The notes under the pieces are model-generated. The model was given only the letters and a program-made list of their open reading frames with translations. It did not search any database and was not told where the DNA came from. Below are positions 1 through 6,458 of a stretch of 7,170 nt of DNA, in pieces (within the stretch, counting starts at the first letter, position 1; each line of letters starts with the position of its first letter). The position numbers and the translations under genes were made by a program. The DNA comes from Caldifarciminota bacterium (GTDB lineage: Bacteria > Hydrothermota > Hydrothermia > B15-G9): positions 1 to 7,170 of the forward strand of contig JAMOPK010000345.1 in NCBI GenBank assembly GCA_027064565.1, written 5' to 3'.

Positions 1-1297
1 GCAGCTCGCCCTGACCGATGGCAAGGTTGAGCACATTGCCCGGGCCATATCCGCGCGGGCCGTAAGTTTTGCGATACCAGTCTATTGTCGGGATGAATCC
101 GTGACATTCGCCCGGCAGGTCTATGCCGACCGGTTTGTCCATCCCGAGCTTATGAGCCTCTTTCAGGAACCTCTCAAGCCCAACCGCTATGCCCAGCTGA
201 TAGAAATAGACGTCGCACGAGTGCTGGATGGCATGGGGAAGGTCAAGGCTCCCGTGCCCCGACGGCTTCCAGCATCCCCACACCCTTCGCCCATATCGAA
301 ATGAGCCGTGACACGGCCTGAAACGCGTGCTCGAATCGACCGCCCCCACGTCCAGAGCTATCGCGGCTGAGGCGATCTTGAATATGGAACCCGGAGGATA
401 CGCCCCACAGATCACCCTGTTGAGGATGGGCTTATCCGGAGCGTTCAACAACCTGTTCCATTCCGAAACAGTGAGGCCGTAAGACATCCTGTTGGGGTCA
501 AAACCGGGTTTGGAGTAGGAAGCGAGCACCTCACCGGTCTTGGCGTTCAGGACAATGCAGGCGCCCCTATCGTATTTGCTGAAAAGCGAATCGATGACCC
601 TTTCAAGCTCCAGATCGATGGCAAGCGTTATGTCATGCCCCTTCGTCGGGTCGATTCTGGGCCTCGGATCCGCCTCCACGATCCGTCCCCTCACATCAAC
701 CGCAAAGAACCTGAATCCATCTTTTCCCCTGAGGTATTTCTCATACTGTTTTTCGATTCCGAACTTGCCGACGTAATCACCCAGCGAATAGCCCCGTTTC
801 TCGATGTCCTCTTTTGTGGCCTCCCCGACGTAGCCCACAACATGGGATATCGCCCTTGCGAGCACCGAGTCCCGTATGTAAACCCTCCGTGGGAACGAGC
901 TGACAACCACCCACGGGAACCTCTCTATTTCCTCCTCCAGCAATACCGCCTTCTCAAATGGGATGTTGTCCACAAGGGGGATGTAGCCGGGTCCTCGTGA
1001 AAGCCTGCCCGTGTCGATCTTTATGTCAAGGAAGTTTGAGAGGCTCTCCACCATCGCAGGTGTGATTTTCTCGGAGATCACCGAAAGCCTGAAGGCAGGC
1101 ACCCATGATGCAATGGTCTTCCCATTCCTGTCAAATATGCGCCCCCTTATGTGCGGGATGCGCAAGGCCTTGATGTAGTTCGATTCCGCACGCCTGACGT
1201 ATTCCGGGTGATCGATGAGCTGGATCTTCACCAGCCTCGCAAAGAGAAGGGCGAAGCTGAACACTATGATGCCTATGGTTACCTTCAGTCGAATCAT
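1..1297 (-). CDS. mrdA: Penicillin-binding protein 2 (elongasome peptidoglycan transpeptidase), 3' end missing
   Basis: This is a class B penicillin-binding protein. It cross-links peptidoglycan on the periplasmic side of the membrane during rod elongation, working with RodA and MreBCD. I translated it by hand: ATG at 1297, open for 432 codons with no stop to the window edge, so about a quarter of the usual ~600 residues is missing. Seen: an N-terminal membrane anchor (about residues 6-23); the pedestal motif RGRIFDRNG (51-59); GKFGIEKQYEKYLRG typical of PBP2 in the mid-pedestal; the catalytic motif PPGSIFK with nucleophile Ser304 and Lys307; the PBP2-type C-x12-CWK-x3-GHG segment (Cys329, Cys342, His348); and the second motif Ser360-Cys-Asp. 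The third motif (KTG) lies beyond the edge. The start overlaps the mreD stop (ATGA) and has no clear Shine-Dalgarno, so translation probably depends on coupling. The pairing with mreD and the GHG/SCD motifs favour PBP2 over FtsI. The residue after the catalytic Ser is Ile where PBP2 usually has Thr. Confidence 0.95.
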   Translation of the reverse strand, partial: MIRLKVTIGIIVFSFALLFARLVKIQLIDHPEYVRRAESNYIKALRIPHIRGRIFDRNGKTIASWVPAFRLSVISEKITPAMVESLSNFLDIKIDTGRLSRGPGYIPLVDNIPFEKAVLLEEEIERFPWVVVSSFPRRVYIRDSVLARAISHVVGYVGEATKEDIEKRGYSLGDYVGKFGIEKQYEKYLRGKDGFRFFAVDVRGRIVEADPRPRIDPTKGHDITLAIDLELERVIDSLFSKYDRGACIVLNAKTGEVLASYSKPGFDPNRMSYGLTVSEWNRLLNAPDKPILNRVICGAYPPGSIFKIASAAIALDVGAVDSSTRFRPCHGSFRYGRRVWGCWKPSGHGSLDLPHAIQHSCDVYFYQLGIAVGLERFLKEAHKLGMDKPVGIDLPGECHGFIPTIDWYRKTYGPRGYGPGNVLNLAIGQGEL

Positions 1298-1722
1298 TTT
1301 TTGCGGAAGATCACATCAAGCAATAACACCAAAAACGCCGAGGTAAAAGAGGCGAATGCCAAGACAGGCCATTTTAGCTGGACGCCGTGCACGTGATAGA
1401 GCAACAGTCTGTAGGCGAACACGCTCAGCAATGCGTAGATGAAGATCATTATTTTGATGTTCATATTGACGAAAACCCTGAGCCAAGATGTCGCATAGGC
1501 GTAAGTTACGAACACGAAAGGGCTTATCCAGATGGAAGCCGGATCCATCCCGTCCCTGAGGATGCCGAAGGCGAAGGCGGCGAGCATCCCGGTCAGGATG
1601 TCCGACCGCAGGAACAGAAACAGGAGTATCGTCAGGGTCAGATCCGGGAAAGAAGGTTGCCACAATCTGGCTTCAAAGACTGACGTGATAAAAGCCAGGA
1701 CGATTAGCACAAACTCTACCAT
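1294..1722 (-). CDS. mreD: Rod shape-determining protein MreD
   Basis: A small integral membrane protein of 142 residues that links MreC and MreB to the peptidoglycan synthases of the elongasome. The sequence is almost entirely hydrophobic. There are about four to five likely membrane spans (roughly residues 3-20, 28-38, 43-55, 64-80, 89-108 and 118-138, some of them short). The motif GILRDGMDP follows the third hydrophobic stretch at the place where MreD proteins usually carry a conserved G-x-x-x-D segment, and the C-terminus is basic (FRKK). It is somewhat shorter than the usual ~160 residues. The start ATG overlaps the end of mreC by 7 bases and is preceded by GGTGGTG a few bases upstream. 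The stop overlaps the PBP2 start by 4 bases. MreD diverges fast, so the call rests on size, hydrophobicity and its position between mreC and PBP2. Confidence 0.88.
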   Translation of the reverse strand: MVEFVLIVLAFITSVFEARLWQPSFPDLTLTILLFLFLRSDILTGMLAAFAFGILRDGMDPASIWISPFVFVTYAYATSWLRVFVNMNIKIMIFIYALLSVFAYRLLLYHVHGVQLKWPVLAFASFTSAFLVLLLDVIFRKK

Positions 1723-2456
1723 TTTTTCACCACCCAGAATGCCGCTGTGCCGGCGAAATTGAACACCGGTTTGACTTTTATGGACATGAACATGCTGGAA
1801 GTGTCGGAAGTATCCACGTTTTCAACCACTGCTACAGGTAGGCCGGACGGATAAATCCTGCCCAACCCGGATGTCACAAGCGAATCACCAACTGCTATGT
1901 CAGAGCCGTGTGGCACATATTCGAGGGTCATCTCGCCACCGTGGACTACACCGAGAACTCCGCTGCGGGTATCGATCACCCCAACGCGCAGGTCTCTGTG
2001 GTAGATGCTCATAAAGGTCGAGGCGTAAGGCCTGACACTGATGATTTTCCCAGCGAGGCCTTCTGCTGTCAAAACGGGATCTTCTTTTTGAATTCCATGA
2101 AATGCTCCCTTGTCCAAAACGATATGGGTGGGCACGCCCAGGGGGTGAAAGGCGACCGCAACCGCCGACACGCAGGACGCGGAATCACGCCACGCAGGTG
2201 AATCGAGCCATCGGGAAATCAGGCTATCTCTGAAAACCCTGTGAAGCTGGTTCCTTAGCCTGATGTTTTGGAGTTCCAGTCTGTTGTTCTCCTCCTTCAG
2301 CCTGCTCATCTCCTGTGCGGTGGCCACGACCCTGACGACGGGCACATAAACTGTGTCGATCAGGAAGGAACTTATCCAGTGGCGCACAGCAGGGACAGTC
2401 CCTATGATGGCCGATAGAAACGCAAAGAACAAATACAGCCTGATATCTCGACTCAT
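1716..2456 (-). CDS. mreC: Rod shape-determining protein MreC
   Basis: A bitopic membrane protein of 246 residues. Its periplasmic part scaffolds PBP2 and couples it to cytoplasmic MreB through the membrane partner MreD. Seen: a short basic N-terminus; one membrane span (about residues 6-23); a charged coiled coil (about 45-78, rich in EEN, RLELQN and RLRNQL); then the beta-rich MreC domain. That domain contains the family signatures VLDKGAFHGIQKEDPV, GLAGKI and GDSLVTSGLGRIYPSGLPVAVV. Length is slightly below the common 270-360 because there is no long C-terminal tail. The start overlaps the mreB stop (ATGA), with an AGAGG ribosome-binding sequence only a few bases upstream inside the mreB end. 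The 3' end overlaps mreD by 7 bases. No alternative start fits the membrane span better. Confidence 0.95.
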   Translation of the reverse strand: MSRDIRLYLFFAFLSAIIGTVPAVRHWISSFLIDTVYVPVVRVVATAQEMSRLKEENNRLELQNIRLRNQLHRVFRDSLISRWLDSPAWRDSASCVSAVAVAFHPLGVPTHIVLDKGAFHGIQKEDPVLTAEGLAGKIISVRPYASTFMSIYHRDLRVGVIDTRSGVLGVVHGGEMTLEYVPHGSDIAVGDSLVTSGLGRIYPSGLPVAVVENVDTSDTSSMFMSIKVKPVFNFAGTAAFWVVKKW

Positions 2457-3505
2457 TTGCCTCTTCGAGGTGTGGGTTTGAGGAGCACCTTATGATAGGT
2501 CTCAAGGTCTTCCAGTATCCTGCCAGCGCCGAGTGCCACGCATTCCTGAGGGTTATCAACGACTTTGACCGGCAGATTGGTCTCTTCCATGATCATTGCG
2601 TCCAGTCCCCGCAAAAGTGCGCCGCCTCCGGAAAGATAAATCCCGCGGTCGATGATGTCGGATGCGAGTTCCGGCGGGGTGCGTTCCAGTGCCTTCTTCA
2701 CCGCCTCGATGATCTGAAGCACCGGCTCACGAAGCGCCTCTCTGACCTCGCTTGAGCTCAATTCGATGGTTTTCGGGCGACCGGCAAGGTCTATGCCCCT
2801 GATCTCCATTTTGCGCTCCTCAGCCTGAGGAAAAACGTTGCCTATCTCGATTTTTATCCTTTCTGCCGTTTGCTCACCGATGATGAGCCCGTATTTCTTT
2901 TTGATGTAATTGACAATGGCTTCGTCCATCTCGTCGCCGGCTATGCGAATGGAGGTGTTGGCAACGATTCCGGACAGCGCAATGACGGCGATTTCCGTGG
3001 TTCCGCCACCGATGTCCACGATCATATTGCCGGTGGGTTTGTCGATGGGCAGGCCTATGCCGACTGCAGCAGCCACAGGTTCGGCCACCAGGAGGACTTC
3101 CCTTGCCCCGGCACTCTCGGCGGAATCCACGACAGCACGTTTCTCGACCTCAGTTATGCCTGATGGCACGGCGACCAGAACCTTCGGGCGCACAATGAGG
3201 CTCTTTTTGAGGACACGGCGCAGAAATTCGTAAAGCATCTCCTGAGTCAGCTCGAAATCGGCGATGACCCCGTCCTTCATCGGGCGTTTGGCGATTATCC
3301 CGCGGGGTGTCTTGCCCAACATCTCCTTGGCTTCTGCGCCAACGGCTAACGGCTCGCCCGTCCTTTCGTCCACTGCCACCACGGATGGCTCTCTCAACAC
3401 GATCCCCTCGCCTTTCACGTAAATCAGGGTCTGGGCGGTGCCAAGGTCAACTGCTACTTCGCTGCCCCAGAATCCACCTATAAGCTTCAATAACCACCGT
3501 TTCAT
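2453..3505 (-). CDS. mreB: Rod shape-determining protein MreB (bacterial actin)
   Basis: An actin-fold ATPase that polymerises on the inner face of the membrane and orients lateral wall synthesis. It has 350 residues, the normal size. Seen: an N-terminal amphipathic membrane-binding segment (MKRWLLKLIGGFWG); the phosphate-1 loop DLGTAQT (20-26); Glu142 in AEPVAAAVG, the catalytic glutamate position; the phosphate-2 loop DIGGGTTE (164-171); SIRIAGDEMDEAI and GLIIGEQTAERIK segments; and the adenosine loop SGGGALLRGLD starting at Ser292. Position 25 is Gln where MreB normally has Asn (DLGTANT). The start is well fixed: ATG overlaps the mutS stop by 4 bases and a full AAGGAGG lies 10 bases upstream within mutS. 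MreB sits second in the operon, directly ahead of its partners mreC and mreD. Confidence 0.98.
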   Translation of the reverse strand: MKRWLLKLIGGFWGSEVAVDLGTAQTLIYVKGEGIVLREPSVVAVDERTGEPLAVGAEAKEMLGKTPRGIIAKRPMKDGVIADFELTQEMLYEFLRRVLKKSLIVRPKVLVAVPSGITEVEKRAVVDSAESAGAREVLLVAEPVAAAVGIGLPIDKPTGNMIVDIGGGTTEIAVIALSGIVANTSIRIAGDEMDEAIVNYIKKKYGLIIGEQTAERIKIEIGNVFPQAEERKMEIRGIDLAGRPKTIELSSSEVREALREPVLQIIEAVKKALERTPPELASDIIDRGIYLSGGGALLRGLDAMIMEETNLPVKVVDNPQECVALGAGRILEDLETYHKVLLKPTPRRGK

Positions 3506-6039
3506 TTATCAAGTTCCTCCTTGAGTTTGTATAAAAATTCAAGTGCTTCACGGGGCGTCATGGAATCCGGATCGATCCGCTTCAATTTCTCCCTCAACGG
3601 GTCCGGGGGTCGGAAAAGCATTAGTTGTTCGCCTGAAACCCGGCCCCTGCGGACGGCCCGGATCGATCCGCCACGACTCTCCATCTGTTTCAAAACCTCG
3701 TTTGCACGTTTGATGACTTCCTGAGGCAGCCCGGCAAGCCTGGCGACAAAGACGCCGTAACTCCTGTCTGTCTCTCCCGGAACCACTTTCCTCAGGAAGA
3801 TTATTTCATCCTTCCATTCCTTAACCGCGACAGTCATGTTTTTCACGCCATGAAGCTTTCTGCCCAATTCGGCAAGTTCATGATAATGAGTTGCAAATAG
3901 TGCTTTAGATTTTAACTTCTCAGCGATATATTCCACAACCGCCCACGCAATAGCCATTCCATCGTAAGTGGATGTTCCTCTGCCCACCTCGTCAAGGATT
4001 ATCAGGCTTCTGGGCGTTGCATTGTGCAGGATTTCGGCGGTTTCCACCATCTCGGCCATGAAGGTTGATACGCCCCGCGCAAGGTCATCCGAAGCCCCAA
4101 TTCGGGTGAAAATGCGGTCAACAAGCCCTATCCTTGCGCTTTTTGCCGGGACAAAGCTGCCCATCTGTGCCATTATCACGATCAAGGCCGTCTGGCGCAG
4201 ATATGTCGATTTGCCCGACATGTTCGGGCCGGTTATGATGAAAACCCGGTTCTCATCGTCGTCCATGTGGATGTCGTTGGGGATGAAAGGCTCCGTTGAC
4301 ATAACCTCCACAACGGGATGGCGGCCATCCACCACGTCGATGATCCCGCTCTCCTCGACCGTCGGCCTGACATATCGGTTATTGCGGGCAACTTCAGCAA
4401 GCGAGAGGTCAAGGTCAAGCTCGGCGACAATTTCGGCCGCCTTTTTGATGTCATCCGCCCGTTCAAACACCCTCTGCCTGAGCCTCTCGATGTGCTCCTT
4501 TTCGAGTCGGATCATCCGCTCCTCGGCGCCCAGTATCCTGTCCTCAAGCTGTTTCAACTCATCGGTTATGTATCGCTCGGCGTTTTTGAGCGTCTGCTTT
4601 CTCACGTAGTGCGGCGGAACCCTGTTCGCGTAGGCGCGTGAGACCTCGATGTAGTAGCCGAACACATTGTTGTAGCCAATCCTGAGGGTGGGGATGCCTG
4701 TTTTCGTCTTCTCCCGTGCCTCAAGCTCCATGAGTTTTTCTTTGCCGTGCTGGGCGAGGTCGCGCAGTTCGTCCAGCGCTGGATCGACGCCGTCCCTTAT
4801 AACCCCGCCCTCGTTCGCTGTTGGAGGCGGGTTGTCCACGATTGTTGATGTTATCTCCTCCGCAAGGTCAGATAGGTCAGGCAATTGCTCTACCAGTTCG
4901 CTCAGGAAATCGATCCCCTGAAGCGCCTGTCTGAGTTCCGGCAGTTTCTGGAGCGATTGGCCGAGTTTAAAGAGCTCCCTCGGCCCGCCTTTTCTTGCCG
5001 ACAGCCTCGATGCAAGCCGTTCGATGTCGGCAATGTTGCGCAGGATCGTCCCGACCTTCGCTGAAAGCGATGGATCATCGAAAAATGCCGCCACGCGGCT
5101 CTGACGCTCCAGAATCGGTTTCAGTTCAAGGAAAGGCGAAAGGACAGCTTCCCTCAGGCGACGGGCGCCCATCGGCGTCTTCGTTCGGTCAAGCACATCG
5201 ACGAACGGCATCCCCTCGTCGGGATGGATCGTCTCGATGAGCTCGAGGTTCTTCACCGTCCGGGTGTCCAGAAACATGAAGTTTTCCAGCCTGTGGACAC
5301 GCATCCCGCGTATGTGCTCGATCATCCCCGGTTTCTTCGCCCTGAGGTAGGAGATAAGCGCCCTCGCCGCCCTTACGGCGAGGTTCATGTCCTTAACGCC
5401 GAATCCCTCCAGCGTGGAGACGCCGAGAAACCGTTTGACCTCCATCTCGGCATCGGTGGGCGAGTATTCGATGGGGTCGAGTTCGGTCGTAATCCATCTG
5501 TCCTCAAGCTCAACTCCTTCAGGGATAAGGAGTTCGGCTATTCCCAATTTCTTCAACTCGTCTATCACCCGCTCGAAAGCATCTTCCATAAGGAAAAAAT
5601 CGCCGGTTGTGAGTTCGGCGACAGCAGCGCCTGCCCTGCCAGAGTCGTCCGGAATGAGAGAAGCGATGTAGTTGAATTTTTTGTCCTCCAGGAGACTCGG
5701 TGAAAAGACCGTGCCCGGTGTGATGACCTCCACCACCTCCCGCCTCATGATGCCCTTGCCCGGCTCACCGATCTGCTCGCAAATGGCCACCCTGTAACCG
5801 GCCTTCAACAGCTTCGAGATGTAGCTTTCGGCTGCTTTGACGGGGATGCCAGCAAGCGGCACACGAATCCCTTTGCCGACCGGTTTCGATGTCAGGACAA
5901 TCCCGAGAACCTTCGATGTGATCTTTGCGTCTTCGAGGAAAGTCTCGTAGAAATCGCCAATCCGAAAAAGCAAAATCTCATCCGGATATCTCGATTTGAT
6001 TTCTTTGTATTGTTTCAGGATCGGGGTCTCTTTAGCCAT
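3502..6039 (-). CDS. mutS: DNA mismatch repair protein MutS
   Basis: The mismatch recognition ATPase that starts methyl-directed or nick-directed repair with MutL. It has 845 residues, full length for MutS1 (E. coli 853). Seen, in order: the mismatch-wedge motif GDFYE with Phe30-Tyr31-Glu32 (the F-x-E pair that stacks on and contacts the mismatch); connector and lever/clamp regions including GYNNVFGYYIEVS and ERYITDELKQLE; Walker A GPNMSGKST (604-612); the STFMAEM signature (658-664); Walker B IILDE (680-684) followed by GRGTST; the H-loop THYHEL (717-722); and a C-terminal QLMLF (805-809) matching a beta-clamp-binding motif. The C-terminal PREALEFLYKLKEEL helix is typical. GGTGA sits 6 bases before the ATG. 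It is the first gene of the minus-strand operon, its stop overlaps the mreB start, and it carries the mreB ribosome-binding site in its last codons. Nothing is missing. Confidence 0.99.
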   Translation of the reverse strand: MAKETPILKQYKEIKSRYPDEILLFRIGDFYETFLEDAKITSKVLGIVLTSKPVGKGIRVPLAGIPVKAAESYISKLLKAGYRVAICEQIGEPGKGIMRREVVEVITPGTVFSPSLLEDKKFNYIASLIPDDSGRAGAAVAELTTGDFFLMEDAFERVIDELKKLGIAELLIPEGVELEDRWITTELDPIEYSPTDAEMEVKRFLGVSTLEGFGVKDMNLAVRAARALISYLRAKKPGMIEHIRGMRVHRLENFMFLDTRTVKNLELIETIHPDEGMPFVDVLDRTKTPMGARRLREAVLSPFLELKPILERQSRVAAFFDDPSLSAKVGTILRNIADIERLASRLSARKGGPRELFKLGQSLQKLPELRQALQGIDFLSELVEQLPDLSDLAEEITSTIVDNPPPTANEGGVIRDGVDPALDELRDLAQHGKEKLMELEAREKTKTGIPTLRIGYNNVFGYYIEVSRAYANRVPPHYVRKQTLKNAERYITDELKQLEDRILGAEERMIRLEKEHIERLRQRVFERADDIKKAAEIVAELDLDLSLAEVARNNRYVRPTVEESGIIDVVDGRHPVVEVMSTEPFIPNDIHMDDDENRVFIITGPNMSGKSTYLRQTALIVIMAQMGSFVPAKSARIGLVDRIFTRIGASDDLARGVSTFMAEMVETAEILHNATPRSLIILDEVGRGTSTYDGMAIAWAVVEYIAEKLKSKALFATHYHELAELGRKLHGVKNMTVAVKEWKDEIIFLRKVVPGETDRSYGVFVARLAGLPQEVIKRANEVLKQMESRGGSIRAVRRGRVSGEQLMLFRPPDPLREKLKRIDPDSMTPREALEFLYKLKEELDK
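3516..3522 (-). promoter_or_regulatory. mreB ribosome-binding site inside the mutS 3' end
   Basis: AAGGAGG on the minus strand lies 10 bases before the mreB ATG and within the last codons of mutS. It is the strongest Shine-Dalgarno match in the operon. It suggests that mreB can be initiated efficiently on its own as well as by coupling, which would allow more MreB than MutS from one transcript. Confidence 0.8.
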
Positions 6040-6045
6040 TTCTCA

Positions 6046-6050
6046 TCACC
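6046..6050 (-). promoter_or_regulatory. mutS ribosome-binding site
   Basis: GGTGA on the minus strand, 6 bases before the mutS ATG, matches part of the anti-Shine-Dalgarno complement (GGAGGTGA). It supports ATG at 6039 as the mutS start. Confidence 0.6.
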
Positions 6051-6069
6051 GGAGTGAAAATTTGCGGAA

Positions 6070-6098
6070 AGTTTAAGAGTTGATTGAGTTTGGGTCAA
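6070..6098 (-). promoter_or_regulatory. Candidate sigma-70 promoter of the mutS-mre operon
   Basis: On the minus strand a -35 TTGACC (6098-6093, 5 of 6 to consensus) is separated by exactly 17 bases from a -10 TAAACT (6075-6070, 4 of 6). Transcription would begin near 6063 and give a leader of about 25 bases that contains the mutS ribosome-binding site. No other good promoter was seen between this point and the PBP2 gene, which fits a single transcript for all five genes. The assignment is based on motif match only. Confidence 0.6.
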
Positions 6099-6143
6099 GC
6101 AAACAGACAGATGCCCTTCAGAGGACACGAAATATAAGGCCCG

Positions 6144-6260
6144 TCACGTGTCATGATAATCCCAGACTCGATTGGCGAGCAGTTTTACACTTTTTGCTTG
6201 CTTTTTTTGAACAATCTGGTTTATATTTTCCACCGTAAGATCAAACTCCTTATCAACCAA
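6144..6260 (-). CDS. Possible small ORF, 38 residues, unknown function
   Basis: I do not recognise this protein. A TTG at 6260 opens 38 codons ending in TGA. About 10 bases upstream is a very strong purine-rich sequence (GGAAGGAGG), which is what draws attention to it. An in-frame GTG ten codons in, behind AAGGAG, is an alternative start. The peptide begins MVDKEFDLTVEN, is rich in Lys and Gln in its middle, and ends with a short LLANRVWDYHDT segment, suggesting a soluble, perhaps helical peptide. Codon use is more A/T-rich than in neighbouring genes and the start is non-standard, so it may be a gene remnant or chance. It lies upstream of the mutS promoter on the same strand and its start region is inside hairpin structures. 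Confidence 0.25.
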   Translation of the reverse strand: MVDKEFDLTVENINQIVQKKQAKSVKLLANRVWDYHDT

Positions 6261-6267
6261 TTTGATA
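6251..6267. repeat. Small inverted repeat overlapping the large hairpin
   Basis: TATCAA (6251-6256) and TTGATA (6262-6267) form a perfect 6-bp stem with a 5-base loop. It shares three bases (6265-6267) with the arm of the larger hairpin, so the two cannot fully form together. On the minus strand the loop holds the TTG start of the small ORF. A stem this short could occur by chance. Confidence 0.4.
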
Positions 6268-6305
6268 CCCCCTCCTTCCGCGAATTACAAGTGGAAGGGG
6301 GGTAT
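6265..6305. repeat. Large imperfect hairpin (13 bp stem, 2-base bulge)
   Basis: The left arm ATACCCCCTCCTTCC (6265-6279) pairs with the right arm GGAAGGGGGGTAT (6293-6305) over 13 base pairs with a 2-base bulge; the loop is 13 bases. Read leftward, the 3' arm is GGAAGGAGGGGGTAT and would hide the ribosome-binding sequence of the small ORF. Read rightward, five T follow four bases after the stem, so a weak terminator is an alternative. The stem is much more G/C-rich than its surroundings, so a structural role is likely, though which one is open. Confidence 0.65.
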
Positions 6306-6352
6306 GTAATTTTTACAAGCCAATAATGTATTGTGTCGGGACATTCGGAAGC

Positions 6353-6381
6353 TTGACAAAAGCGGAAGTTACCACTTTAAT
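6353..6381 (+). promoter_or_regulatory. Strong candidate sigma-70 promoter (rightward)
   Basis: TTGACA (6353-6358, perfect -35) is followed after exactly 17 bases by TTTAAT (6376-6381, 5 of 6 to TATAAT). Transcription would begin near 6388 and run toward the membrane synthase gene through the terminator-like hairpin. A direct repeat CGGAAG (6346-6351 and 6363-6368, 17 bases apart) flanks the -35 box and could be a regulator site, but it is too short to be sure. Confidence 0.7.
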
Positions 6382-6416
6382 TTATATGCCCATAGCTTCC
6401 TCCCCACCGCGTCGTG

Positions 6417-6447
6417 CCGGGCGGCTAACACCGCCCGGTTCTGTTTT
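6417..6447 (+). terminator. Intrinsic terminator or leader attenuator
   Basis: CCGGGCGG (6417-6424) and CCGCCCGG (6431-6438) form a perfect 8-bp, almost all G+C stem with a 6-base loop (CTAACA), followed by TTCTGTTTT. This has the shape of a Rho-independent terminator on the plus strand; the other strand has no T tract. No recognisable plus-strand gene lies upstream of it, only the promoter at 6353-6381. It would therefore end a transcript of about 60 bases or control read-through into the gene starting at 6459. Confidence 0.65.
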
Positions 6448-6452
6448 ATAAT
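6447..6452 (+). promoter_or_regulatory. Perfect TATAAT -10 box just before the ATG
   Basis: TATAAT lies in the tail of the terminator-like hairpin and ends 6 bases before the ATG at 6459. Transcription from it would begin at or next to the start codon, giving a leaderless mRNA, which agrees with the lack of a Shine-Dalgarno there. No good -35 is visible at 16-18 bases spacing (the positions hold CTAACA or GCTAAC), so the box may be a chance product of the T/A-rich tail. Confidence 0.4.
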
Positions 6453-6458
6453 ATCGCT

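Larger units (their letters stand above)
6040..6458. other. Divergent AT-rich intergenic region
   Basis: This 419-bp stretch separates mutS (leftward) from the membrane synthase gene (rightward). It is visibly richer in A+T than the flanking genes, with tracts such as seven T at 6202-6208. It holds the mutS promoter, a doubtful small minus-strand ORF, a large imperfect hairpin, a strong rightward promoter and a terminator-like hairpin, each listed separately. I found no tRNA, rRNA or mobile-element ends. The part between about 6099 and 6143 shows nothing I can name apart from a CACGTG palindrome just beyond it at 6145-6150. Confidence 0.8.

Noticed and set aside
635..1000. Plus-strand open frames over the PBP2 gene (also 101-304, 540-776 and 691-906 minus)
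   Set aside because: The uninterrupted 432-codon PBP2 frame on the minus strand, with all expected motifs, explains this stretch.
1..1297. Suspicion that the PBP2 gene was broken, because no long complete frame is bounded in this stretch
   Set aside because: Codon-by-codon translation shows no stop or frameshift; it lacks only a stop codon because the window ends first.
3968..4609. 213-codon plus-strand open frame opposite mutS
   Set aside because: It lies wholly inside mutS over the ATPase motifs, is Ser/Arg/Ile-rich like an antisense shadow, and matches no known protein; the mutS frame is certain.
5224..5703. 159-codon plus-strand open frame opposite the mutS N-terminal half
   Set aside because: It is an antisense shadow of mutS with no family features or ribosome-binding evidence.
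6201..6212. A-AAA-AAG slippery heptamer (minus strand) in the small ORF, as a programmed -1 frameshift
   Set aside because: The -1 frame ends close to the same place without giving a recognisable product, and no stimulatory structure follows; it is simply an A tract in AT-rich spacer DNA.
6321..6333. CAATA-ATG-TATTG palindrome as an operator
   Set aside because: A 5-bp stem in AT-rich DNA is easily due to chance and matches no operator I know.
6386..6451. A 21-codon plus-strand ORF (ATG at 6386, TAA at 6449-6451) spanning the terminator hairpin, as a possible leader peptide
   Set aside because: Its ATG lies at or just before the predicted transcript start (about 6388), it has no ribosome-binding site, and its Pro/Arg-rich composition is what a G+C stem would give by chance.
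6040..6458. tRNA, CRISPR repeat or insertion-sequence ends in the intergenic region
   Set aside because: I saw no T-arm-like GTTCRA motif in a cloverleaf, no regularly spaced repeats, and no terminal inverted repeats with target duplication.
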